From: Caldifarciminota bacterium
GTDB lineage: Bacteria > Hydrothermota > E44-bin80
DNA length: 6,087 nucleotides
Assembly (NCBI GenBank): GCA_023127905.1
Contig: JAGMEZ010000407.1
Span: 1-6,087, forward strand
Direction: 5' to 3'
Part shown: positions 1 through 5,525 of the stretch, piece by piece
Layout: each line of letters begins with the position of its first letter
How positions within the stretch are numbered: position 1 is the first letter of the stretch
Translations under genes and position numbers: made by a program
The notes under the pieces: model-generated
What the model was told of the DNA's origin: nothing
Databases searched by the model: none
The model's input: only the letters and a program-made list of their open reading frames with translations

Positions 1-301
1 GGCTGGAAGAAGCTGCTACGTTATAGTGAATTGCATGGTAAAAGTAGAAAAAAACGTTTCATTGGTTAACAGATAAGATTGCTTTATAGGAGAATATGAA
101 AGTGAATCGCAATGACAAACTAACTAACTAAACGATCGAAACGAGGTTATAATAATAGTTAGTAAGCAGAAGATAGAAGGCAGAAAGGGATAAAAACACA
201 TACTTTAATCAGTAGTTTAGGATTTTAGTCGAGGACATGTTTTGCATAGGTGGGAATAATTATCAACAAAAATTGTATATCTAAGTAAAGAGGAGGTTAT
301 T
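1..301. other. AT-rich leader region, no confident gene
   Basis: No confident gene is seen here. The first bases could be the tail of a gene cut by the left edge, but all three forward frames stop early (TAG at 24-26, TAA at 67-69, TAA at 74-76) and nothing recognisable is encoded, so I do not call one. The rest is AT-rich and noncoding in appearance. It holds a short tandem AACT run (three copies, 118-129) and an isolated TATAAT at 148-153 with no good -35 at the right spacing. The region ends in the strong ribosome binding site of the next gene. The promoter of the DUF3160 gene presumably lies here, but I cannot place it. Confidence 0.5.
288..297 (+). promoter_or_regulatory. Strong ribosome binding site of the DUF3160 lipoprotein gene
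   Basis: The run AAGAGGAGGT is an almost perfect Shine-Dalgarno sequence. Its AGGAGG core (291-296) ends 5 nt before the ATG at 302. This fixes that ATG as the start, rather than the second in-frame ATG at codon 12, which would leave a signal peptide without basic residues. Confidence 0.85.
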
Positions 302-2635
302 ATGAGATTTTTTAATAGGTATGGTTCGGTTACTATGAGTATTATAATAATGTTTATTTTGATTGGTTGTCCTGGTTCTGCAGAAAAGAAAGAAATTGAT
401 GTGTCACCATTGCCCGGTGTCAGCCAGTTAGAGGAGATTTTTCTCAAACACTACAAGCCTGTTGAAGAGGATTTTGTGATTGATATGCCTGCCTACACGC
501 TTCCCGTTGACATCACAAGAGTTTCCAATTTCTCAGAGGTAGCAAAAATATATTTATCCAAGCCTGAATACAAAACGTTGCTTAAAAAGAATGGCTTTGT
601 TGTTGTTGATGGCGGTACAATGGATGATATTGCAGAACCTTATAAAACGCTTCGGAAACTGGATATTCCTATCTATGTAACTGCAGATACACCATTGCAT
701 CTTTTTCATATTCAGTTTGATGAAACGTTGAAAGAAATCGAGGAGAGTGTTTTTTACCCAGATATCCTAACTGTTACCCAATTAATGTTGAAGGTGTCGG
801 AAGATGATTATGAAACATTTAAGGGTGAGTTAAAAGAGGCGGCAAAACGTAATGTAGCTTATTTTTCAGTGGCACTTAAGCTCTTTGAAGAGAAATTCAA
901 ATCTCCATCATATGTAAAGGAATGGGTAGAGTGGGAATACAAAAAAATTGAGGAACACAAGGGTCTTCCTCGCTATGAGATTGCGCGGAATAAGGCACTG
1001 TTTAGAGTTCCGGAAGATTATAGCCAATATAAGCCACGAGGTCACTATACCAGAAGTGATACACTTAGGAGGTATTTCAAAGGAATGATGTGGTATGGCA
1101 GGATGACATTTCTGATTAAGGGGGATGAAAAAGAATTTGGTCCAATAATTCCTCCAGCTAAGGCATTAACCGACAGGGAAACAGCAAGAATCCAAACACT
1201 TCAGTCCGCTCTCATTGCTGCTCGCTGCGGACAGGTAAAGCTTTCTGATGGAAGAAAGGTTTCTGATGTGTGGGATAGAATTTATGCGGTGACTGCATAT
1301 TATGCAGGTTTTGCTGATGACCTGACACTTTACGATTACAGGGAAGCTATGCGTGAGGTATTTGGTAATAAATTTTCTGCAGAGGAATTTGAGAAGGAGG
1401 AGAAGATAACTCAATTCCTTTTTGAAATTTCAAAGATGCAACCTCCAGCAATTTTTTCTGGAACTGGTGGTGCTGGAATAGACCCGGGGGAGTATAGTGG
1501 ACATAAGTTTACATCAGTTAAACAATTAGATGAAATTCTTCACTATACTATGGGGTTTAGGTTTATGGGGCAGCGTTATATCCCAGATTCATATATCCTG
1601 GGTCAATTAGTCTCTCCCGGTGCAGGCTCAATTCCCCGTAAAATTCTACCTCGGTTCACTGCAGTATACATTTATGACGAACGCATACAACCAGACCTGC
1701 ATTATACAATAAGAGGTTTTCCTCGGGGGTTGGATGTATTCAGTGTATTTGGAAGTAAACGTGCAGAAGAGCACATTATTGATTATACTGACCATGAATA
1801 CCCGAAGTATCAGGAACAGTTAGAGAAATTGAGAAAGGAATTTGCTGAACTGAGCGAGAAGGAATGGAACAAAAACCTTTACTGGTCATGGCTCTATGCA
1901 TTAAAAACGTTGACCGAGGAAAGAGGTAAGGGGTACCAGGCTTATCAACAAACAGATGCGTGGTTGGACCGGCAACTGAATACTGCCCTTGCTTCCTGGT
2001 CAGCACTCAGGCACAATACAATTCTTTATGCGAAGCAAAGTTATACACCGATTTTTGTCGGAATCACAAGTGTTCAGCCGAAACCCATACCCCCACCCCC
2101 TCCAAAAGGTCTGGTTGAACCATTACCCGAGTTTTATGCCAGAATACTAACAACGACAAAAATGGCTTATGACGGGCTTAAAGAACTTGATGTCTTAAAT
2201 GATAAGGCGGAAGCACGTCTTTCTTCACTTGTTTATACTCTTGAAACGTTGAATGAGATATGTATACGTCAGGTAGCAAATAAACCACTTACAAAAGCAG
2301 ACAATGATTTTCTTGCTGATTTTCCTGAAGCCTTGAAAAAGGCAATTGGAGATGTAGATGAAAAGGGGTTAAAAACTACCATAATTGCAGATGTACACAC
2401 AGATTTAAATACTAAACAATGTCTTGAAGAGGCTTCCGGTTATATAGACTATATTATTGTTGCTTATGAACGATCAGAGGGTGATATTATTCTTGCAGTT
2501 GGACCTGTACTTTCATACTATGAGTTTAAACATCCAATGAAAGATAGGCTGACTGATGAAAAATGGAGTGAAATGCTGAAAACTGGAAAGGAACCTTCCA
2601 AACCTGTATGGATAAAGAGTTACTGTAGTGATTAA
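302..2635 (+). CDS. DUF3160 family lipoprotein
   Basis: This 777-aa protein is probably exported and lipid-anchored. Residues 1-23 form a lipoprotein signal peptide: basic R2/R6, a hydrophobic stretch at 12-21, and lipobox L20-I21-G22-C23. The body resembles the large uncharacterised DUF3160 family. Supporting features are the segment IYVTADTPLHLFHIQFD (about residues 124-140), a Pro-rich stretch IPPPPPKGLVEPLPEFYAR (about 594-613), and a C-terminal signature SYYEFKHP followed by RLTDEKWSEML. Length fits that family. The biochemical role of DUF3160 is unknown, and I see no catalytic motif that would assign one. The gene appears to stand alone: no gene abuts it upstream, and the next + strand gene begins 184 bp later with its own promoter. 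The reading frame is intact, and codon use looks like that of its neighbours. The family call is from recalled motifs and not from a search. Confidence 0.85.
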   Translation: MRFFNRYGSVTMSIIIMFILIGCPGSAEKKEIDVSPLPGVSQLEEIFLKHYKPVEEDFVIDMPAYTLPVDITRVSNFSEVAKIYLSKPEYKTLLKKNGFVVVDGGTMDDIAEPYKTLRKLDIPIYVTADTPLHLFHIQFDETLKEIEESVFYPDILTVTQLMLKVSEDDYETFKGELKEAAKRNVAYFSVALKLFEEKFKSPSYVKEWVEWEYKKIEEHKGLPRYEIARNKALFRVPEDYSQYKPRGHYTRSDTLRRYFKGMMWYGRMTFLIKGDEKEFGPIIPPAKALTDRETARIQTLQSALIAARCGQVKLSDGRKVSDVWDRIYAVTAYYAGFADDLTLYDYREAMREVFGNKFSAEEFEKEEKITQFLFEISKMQPPAIFSGTGGAGIDPGEYSGHKFTSVKQLDEILHYTMGFRFMGQRYIPDSYILGQLVSPGAGSIPRKILPRFTAVYIYDERIQPDLHYTIRGFPRGLDVFSVFGSKRAEEHIIDYTDHEYPKYQEQLEKLRKEFAELSEKEWNKNLYWSWLYALKTLTEERGKGYQAYQQTDAWLDRQLNTALASWSALRHNTILYAKQSYTPIFVGITSVQPKPIPPPPPKGLVEPLPEFYARILTTTKMAYDGLKELDVLNDKAEARLSSLVYTLETLNEICIRQVANKPLTKADNDFLADFPEALKKAIGDVDEKGLKTTIIADVHTDLNTKQCLEEASGYIDYIIVAYERSEGDIILAVGPVLSYYEFKHPMKDRLTDEKWSEMLKTGKEPSKPVWIKSYCSD

Positions 2636-2725
2636 CTTCCATGAAAGCAAATGACGAAGAAGATACTGATTTTGAAATTACATAGGTAGAAGTTAGTAAA
2701 AAAATTGATTTTTTTAAAAAAGATA

Positions 2726-2754
2726 TTGCATTTTTGACAAATATAGTTTATAAT
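2726..2754 (+). promoter_or_regulatory. Putative sigma70-type promoter for the two-module (DUF6982-like) gene
   Basis: A perfect -10 hexamer TATAAT (2749-2754) lies 17 bp after TTGCAT (2726-2731), which matches the -35 consensus only at TTG. A perfect TTGACA is also present at 2734-2739, but it is 9 bp from TATAAT. It could instead pair only with the weak TAAAAT at 2754-2759 (14 bp spacing). Transcription would start near 2761, leaving a leader of about 60 nt before the TTG start at 2820. The spacer from 2636 to 2725 is very A/T rich and otherwise shows nothing. Confidence 0.5.
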
Positions 2755-2803
2755 AAAATGTACAGATTTGATTGAGAACTTTATTCGGACATCTAAAGTA
2801 ATC

Positions 2804-2810
2804 AAAGGAG
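2804..2810 (+). promoter_or_regulatory. Ribosome binding site fixing a TTG start
   Basis: AAAGGAG sits 9 nt before the TTG at 2820. No in-frame ATG is available near the conserved N-terminus, so this site supports the unusual TTG initiation codon. Confidence 0.7.
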
Positions 2811-2819
2811 AATTGAATA

Positions 2820-3257
2820 TTGGGTATAAAAGCTGAAAGAAATAGGGTTGTTGCACGATTTAAGGATGGAAATTTGCTTAAAGGTTTTACACTTGATTTC
2901 TCGCCGGTAAAGGATATCTTTCACCTTGTATCAGAACAGGATAAAGACAAAGGCAAATCTCACGAAGTAGAAGTTGAAGAGCTGAAGGCAATCTTTTTTG
3001 TGAAATCACTCCAGGGAAATAAAGGTTATTATGAAAAGAAGAAATTCGAGGATATCAGTGATTCTAAACTCCAGGGAATGAAAATAAGGGTTGAATTCAT
3101 TGATGGAGAAATAATCAGAGGAAAGACCCTTGTTTACAGCAGTAATAGAAAGGGATTTTTTGTCTTTCCTGTCGATCCTAACAGCAACAACGAAAAAATT
3201 TATTGTATATCAAGTGCTGTGCGTGAAGTTGAAACTGGAAGTGATGCGAAATATTAA
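2820..3257 (+). CDS. Uncharacterised two-module protein, DUF6982-like
   Basis: This is a 145-aa soluble protein with no signal peptide or membrane segment, and I cannot assign a function. It has two similar halves. Module 1 (about residues 8-63) opens with VVARFKDGNLLKGFTLDFSP and leads to FHL, then an acidic Lys-rich loop, then VEVEELKAIFFVK. Module 2 (about 86-138) opens with IRVEFIDGEIIRGKTLVYS and leads to GFFVFPVDPNSNNEKIY. The shared pattern is V-x-F-x-D-G-x-(L/I)-(L/I)-(K/R)-G-x-T, which suggests an internal duplication of a small beta-rich fold. The overall look matches the family I know as DUF6982, but that name is from memory. Start choice: TTG at 2820, with AAAGGAG 9 nt upstream. 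The gene has its own promoter candidate and converges on the lipoprotein gene to its right, with 15 bp between their stop codons and no obvious terminator hairpin. Confidence 0.8.
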   Translation: MGIKAERNRVVARFKDGNLLKGFTLDFSPVKDIFHLVSEQDKDKGKSHEVEVEELKAIFFVKSLQGNKGYYEKKKFEDISDSKLQGMKIRVEFIDGEIIRGKTLVYSSNRKGFFVFPVDPNSNNEKIYCISSAVREVETGSDAKY

Positions 3258-3272
3258 GATGTAAACTTATTA

Positions 3273-3761
3273 TTACTTATCAACCCATTCTCTTAAGGCT
3301 TTTTTAATCTTCTCCTCAATCTTTTCTGCTATTTCTTCCCATTCCTTGTCTTTTTCTTCCTTTTTAGATTCATCTAACCATGCCTTGATTCCTTTACGAA
3401 CCTTTTCTTCAACTCTTTCACCGATATCATCCCATTCATATTTTCTTTTTCTATGCTTTTGACTTTTTATTCCAAATTTGATGCCTCCGCCTACTGAGCA
3501 GGATAATCCAAGTATAAAACCGAGATTGTATGGCCAACCCGTGTTGCTAATTTCGTAAATGCCGACTTCTTTTGTAAAAAGGCTAACAATAAAGGTGATA
3601 ATAACTATTATTCCGTGCCATACTCCTGCCCAAAATCCAGCCTTGTTATCGGGGTTGAGAACTTCATCCCAGCGTTCATTTCCAGGTGCACAGCTTAAAA
3701 GTGAGAATGCAACAAAAACCAGAATAAAAAATAGGGCAAAATACTGTTTTTTCGTTAACAT
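3273..3761 (-). CDS. Small membrane lipoprotein of the GFWxGxWHG family, function unknown
   Basis: The predicted protein has 162 aa. Residues 1-24 are a lipoprotein signal: K4/K5, a hydrophobic core, and lipobox L21-L22-S23-C24. Next come GFWAGVWHG (42-50), a hydrophobic membrane stretch (about 51-62), the motif IYEISNTGWPYNLGFILG (68-85), and a second hydrophobic glycine-rich stretch (about 79-93). After a basic patch (QKHRKRK, 101-107), the C-terminus is a charged helical tail made of two related 23-residue copies (109-131 and 140-162). The GFWxGxWHG plus NxGxxYxxGFxxG layout is familiar from widespread uncharacterised bacterial lipoproteins or membrane proteins, but no function is known to me. 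I chose the ATG at 3761 over the GTG at 3782. The ATG follows AAGGAGG by 4 nt, while the GTG overlaps the predicted -10 box and would put that RBS inside the coding sequence. Confidence 0.8.
   Translation of the reverse strand: MLTKKQYFALFFILVFVAFSLLSCAPGNERWDEVLNPDNKAGFWAGVWHGIIVIITFIVSLFTKEVGIYEISNTGWPYNLGFILGLSCSVGGGIKFGIKSQKHRKRKYEWDDIGERVEEKVRKGIKAWLDESKKEEKDKEWEEIAEKIEEKIKKALREWVDK
3276..3437 (-). repeat. Two-copy 23-residue amphipathic repeat inside the lipoprotein gene
   Basis: Copy A is encoded at 3369-3437 (residues 109-131) and copy B at 3276-3344 (residues 140-162). They are separated by an 8-residue Lys/Glu linker. Both fit the pattern E-W-(D/E)-(D/E)-I-(G/A)-E-(R/K)-(V/I)-E-E-K-(V/I)-(R/K)-K-(G/A)-(I/L)-(K/R)-x-W-(L/V)-D. 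Ten of 23 positions are identical, and almost all the rest are conservative changes. Each copy could form one amphipathic helix capped by Trp. Confidence 0.75.
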
Positions 3762-3765
3762 CAAC

Positions 3766-3772
3766 CCTCCTT
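3766..3772 (-). promoter_or_regulatory. Ribosome binding site of the lipoprotein gene, decides its start
   Basis: AAGGAGG ends 4 nt before the ATG at 3761. It would lie inside the reading frame if translation began at the GTG at 3782, so it supports the shorter, 162-aa form. Confidence 0.7.
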
Positions 3773-3780
3773 TTTCTGAC

Positions 3781-3809
3781 ACAATAACCTATTTGTGTTA
3801 AAGAGTCAA
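3781..3809 (-). promoter_or_regulatory. Sigma70-like promoter of the lipoprotein gene
   Basis: On the - strand, TTGACT (3809-3804) is followed after exactly 17 bp by TATTGT (3786-3781). That is 5 of 6 and 4 of 6 consensus matches. Transcription would start near 3774, just ahead of the AAGGAGG at 3772-3766, giving a very short leader. The promoter sits in the gap between selD and the lipoprotein gene, so the lipoprotein gene can be expressed independently of the selenium operon upstream of it. Confidence 0.6.
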
Positions 3810-3829
3810 GATTTTTTTATATACTCTTT
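3800..3829. repeat. Inverted repeat between selD and the lipoprotein gene
   Basis: Seven-base arms, AAAGAGT and ACTCTTT on the - strand (3829-3823 and 3806-3800), flank a 16-nt A/T-rich loop. The second arm overlaps the -35 box of the lipoprotein promoter. It lies just after the selD stop codon and could act as a weak transcript end or a protein-binding site. No U-run follows it on the - strand and the stem is short, so I do not call it a terminator. Confidence 0.35.
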
Positions 3830-3831
3830 CT

Positions 3832-4875
3832 CTATTTAATAAGGATTTTTCCTTTTGGTTCAGGAACAACCTCGCCGATAATTGATGCATGCGTTATTCC
3901 TTCCTTCTTCATCTTTTCAATGACAACATTCGCCTTTTCTTCTGCGACGGTAAAGAGAAGTCCTCCGGAAGTCTGGGCATCAAAAAGGATGTCAAGAAGA
4001 TAGGGTTCAATTTTTGTCTTTGTTACTACAAATGCGCTCAGGTCCTTTTTATTTGCATGAGTTCCAGCAGGCACAATACCCATTTTGGAAAAGTTTTTCA
4101 CATCGGGGAATAGGGGAATAGTTTCAGGGAATATTGCCATACCAGCATCGTCGGATAGCATTTCAGATAAGTGTCCAAGAAGTCCAAAACCAGTAACATC
4201 GGTTGTAGAACTTGCACCATATTCTTTTATTACTTCTGATGCTTTGTTGTTCAACTCCTTCATGGAAATGGTAACTATATTGATTGTTTCCTTTGATGCC
4301 ATACCAGCCTTCAGTGCTGTATTGACAATACCTGTCCCAAGAGGTTTACTCAGGATAATTCGATCTCCTATCTGCGCACCTTTATTTCTGAGAATCTTAT
4401 CAGGATGAATCAATCCCGTAACAGCCACACCGTATTTGATTTCTTCATCTTCTATGCTGTGTCCCCCAACAAGGGTAACACCTGCTTCATCAAGTTTATT
4501 TAACCCACCCTCAAGGATTTTCTTAAGTACTTCTATTGATATTTTCTTTTTTGGAAATGAAACGATATTCAGTGCAGTCAGGGGTGTTGCACCCATTGCA
4601 TATATGTCGCTTAAAGCATTAGCAACTGCAATTTCACCAAAATCATACGGGTCGTCTACAATTGGAGGAAAGTAATCCACCGTCTGGACGATAGCAATAT
4701 CGTCAGTTAGTTTGTAAACCCCAGCATCCTCTGCACCTTCAAATCCAACGATGAGGTTTGGGTCCTTTCTTATTGCGAGACCGCAAAGTACTCTGTCCAG
4801 GTACCCCGGACCAAGTTTTGCCGCTCACCCAGCGAATTGGGTATATTTCGTTAGTTTTATATCTTCTTTTTTCAT
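3832..4875 (-). CDS. selD: Selenophosphate synthase SelD, itself a selenoprotein (in-frame UGA at codon 17)
   Basis: SelD makes selenophosphate from selenide and ATP in the cytoplasm and so supplies selenium for Sec-tRNA synthesis. Read through one UGA, the gene gives 347 codons, the normal family length. The N-terminus reads KYTQFAG-U17-AAK20-LGPG, where Sec takes the place of the catalytic Cys17 of E. coli SelD and Lys20 is kept. Further family landmarks are E49-D50, D67 in TVDYFPPIVDDPYDFG, N86 and D90 in ANALSDIYAMGATP, GGHS (137-140), and TTDVTGFGLLGHLSEM (224-239). Near the end is QTSGGLL (301-307). The start is the ATG at 4875, 1 nt after the stop of the upstream yedF piece. There is no Shine-Dalgarno sequence, so translational coupling is likely. 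A caller that treats UGA as stop would begin at the internal GTG at 4680 and lose 65 residues, including the active site. The stop codon is TAG. Confidence 0.95.
4783..4824 (-). promoter_or_regulatory. Putative bacterial SECIS hairpin in selD mRNA
   Basis: Three bases after the UGA, the mRNA can fold into a long bulged hairpin. The basal stem is GCAAA (4821-4817) with UUUGC (4787-4783). After a small internal loop, CUU (4815-4813) pairs with GAG (4793-4791). A G/A mismatch follows, then an apical 7-bp stem of GUCCGGG (4811-4805) with CCUGGAC (4801-4795), including one G-U pair. The apical loop is GUA (4804-4802) and begins 20 nt after the UGA. Bacterial SECIS elements lie just 3' of the UGA and have a G (often GU) at the start of the apical loop, about 16-37 nt downstream. 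This hairpin fits that description and would be bound by SelB. The folding was done by eye. Confidence 0.75.
4825..4827 (-). other. Selenocysteine codon (UGA) of selD
   Basis: The TGA is codon 17 of the selD frame. The protein similarity to SelD continues without a break on both sides: KYTQFAG before it and AAKLGPGYLDRVL after it. The site aligns with the catalytic Cys/Sec of the family. UGA is used as a true stop in the adjacent LysR and DUF3343 genes and TGG encodes Trp here, which argues against general recoding. Confidence 0.93.
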
Positions 4876-4876
4876 T

Positions 4877-5083
4877 TTATAATGTTACAGTTTTATCCGA
4901 ATTAATGAGACTGTTAACTATTTCAAACATATTGGATATGCGTCCAACTTTAATTTTATCTTTTATACTAAAAAAATCGAGACATGTGCCACAAACAAGA
5001 ATTTCTATTCCTTCATTTTCAATCTTTTTCAGAGGATCGATAACCTCAGAGCCTTCTACAGTTAATTTAACACCAGAGTTCAT
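4877..5083 (-). CDS. yedF: C-terminal part of YedF (DsrE-like domain), separated from its N-terminus
   Basis: These 68 residues match the end of the selenium-metabolism protein YedF: NSGVKLTVEGSEV at 2-14, the conserved C31-G-T-C34-LDFF motif, and the closing VGRISNMFEIV. Intact YedF proteins, as I know them, carry a TusA domain, a linker and then a complete DsrE-like domain in one chain of about 190-200 aa. Here the first part of the DsrE-like domain (typically a SSD-LGRGD-ELG type segment) is absent. The piece is in the -1 frame relative to the TusA piece just upstream. The frame is open a little before the ATG and reads KNLIF, which fits the family sequence before MNSGVKL. No Shine-Dalgarno sequence precedes the ATG at 5083, so translation may need coupling or frameshifting, or the piece may be a remnant. 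It ends 1 nt before selD. Confidence 0.75.
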   Translation of the reverse strand: MNSGVKLTVEGSEVIDPLKKIENEGIEILVCGTCLDFFSIKDKIKVGRISNMFEIVNSLINSDKTVTL

Positions 5084-5088
5084 AAAAA

Positions 5089-5295
5089 TTAAATTTTTAA
5101 AACGAAGTTTCCATCTTCTTTTCTAATATCTACATTGCATCCTGAATTTCTTGCGAGTCGAGCAACATTTTCAGAAGCAGGTTCATTATCAACAGTAACC
5201 TCTACAATACCCTCTTCTATTTCGTCAAGTGCGTTTTTTGTTAAAACAACAGGTCGTGGGCAGGCTAATCCTTTTGCATCAAGTTTTTTTATCAT
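5089..5295 (-). CDS. yedF: TusA-like domain protein, N-terminal part of YedF
   Basis: This 68-aa piece is a TusA/SirA-type domain. It has LDAKGLACPRPV with the CPxP motif at residues 12-15, whose cysteine in this fold carries sulfur (or, in this context, perhaps selenium). It also has the VDNEPASENVARLARNSG segment typical of the YedF N-terminus. It starts at the ATG at 5295, which overlaps the stop of the DUF3343 gene (ATGA), with GAGGAG at 5306-5301 placed 5 nt upstream. It ends with a TAA 5 nt before the separated DsrE-like piece. It could act alone as a small TusA-like carrier. The neighbour downstream shows that it belongs to a YedF-type gene in which the two domains are normally fused. 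Confidence 0.85.
   Translation of the reverse strand: MIKKLDAKGLACPRPVVLTKNALDEIEEGIVEVTVDNEPASENVARLARNSGCNVDIRKEDGNFVLKI
5095..5101 (-). other. Candidate -1 slippery heptamer at the yedF break
   Basis: In the TusA frame the sequence reads T TTA AAA (5101-5095), which fits X XXY YYZ, and the zero-frame stop TAA follows after one more codon. A -1 slip here would continue as N-L-I-F-M-N-S-G into the DsrE-like piece, giving one 139-residue protein. I see no strong hairpin or internal Shine-Dalgarno stimulator at the normal distance, and A/T-rich DNA makes such heptamers common, so this remains a weak candidate. Confidence 0.3.
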
Positions 5296-5525
5296 TCTGA
5301 CTCCTCTTCATAGTGCTCAAAGACTTTTGATGGTTGTATACCTTTATTCTCAAGAATTCTCGTTACAGTATCTTTTACTTCACAACTGACCTTTAATGCC
5401 ATACCGCATTCTGGAGCCAGGTCTTTTGGGATAGAAACAAGGGAATAATCAATATTCCCTTTCTTCAATATTTCTTCGGCAATCATGACATAGTGGATGC
5501 TTTCGAAAATTATTAAAGGCATCAT
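5292..5525 (-). CDS. DUF3343 family protein, putative Se/S carrier-like
   Basis: This small cytoplasmic protein of 77 aa resembles the DUF3343 family, described as putative Se/S carrier-like. It has an N-terminal strand and helix (LIIFESIHYVMIAEEILKK), a second strand with Pro (LVSIPKDLAPECGMALKV), and a C-terminal ILENKG-type helix. The motif E39-C40-G41-M42-A43-L44 contains the single conserved cysteine of the family, and a second Cys lies in KVSCEVKD. Length is normal. The first ATG (5525) overlaps the stop of the LysR gene by ATGA. A second ATG follows directly at 5522, and either may be used. The Shine-Dalgarno sequence is weak, so translational coupling is likely. Its place between a LysR regulator and yedF/selD supports a role in selenium handling. 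That role is inferred from family and context, not shown by experiment that I know of. Confidence 0.82.
   Translation of the reverse strand: MMPLIIFESIHYVMIAEEILKKGNIDYSLVSIPKDLAPECGMALKVSCEVKDTVTRILENKGIQPSKVFEHYEEESE
5301..5306 (-). promoter_or_regulatory. Ribosome binding site of the TusA-like piece
   Basis: GAGGAG lies inside the end of the DUF3343 gene, 5 nt before the ATG at 5295. It fixes that start in an ATGA overlap. Confidence 0.7.

Noticed and set aside
1..69. C-terminal end of an upstream gene at the left edge
   Set aside because: Three frames each give a short possible tail and none is recognisable, so no frame can be preferred.
112..153. ATGACA at 112-117 with TATAAT at 148-153 as a promoter for the DUF3160 gene
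   Set aside because: The two elements are 30 bp apart, too far for a sigma70 promoter, and no better -35 fits the TATAAT.
2698..2715. A7-TTGA-T7 inverted repeat as a terminator after the DUF3160 gene
   Set aside because: The stem has only A-U pairs and would be too weak for an intrinsic terminator; it is likely just a homopolymer-rich spacer.
2632..2856. A - strand frame of 74 codons across the spacer before the two-module gene
   Set aside because: Its product is rich in Phe, Ile and Asn as expected from random A/T-rich DNA, and it covers a good promoter and RBS of the + strand gene.
4085..4408. A 107-codon + strand reading frame opposite selD
   Set aside because: It is antisense to the conserved core of selD, with low-complexity Ser/Pro-rich content and no ribosome binding site of note.
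4825..4827. The UGA in selD as a nonsense mutation, or as Trp/Gly recoding
   Set aside because: It aligns with the catalytic Cys/Sec site, a SECIS-like hairpin follows, the rest of the frame is intact, and TGA ends two neighbouring genes.
4758..5126. A 122-codon + strand reading frame opposite selD and yedF
   Set aside because: It lies antisense to the well-supported selD N-terminus and the yedF C-terminus, has no recognisable protein features, and is a mirror of conserved coding sequence.
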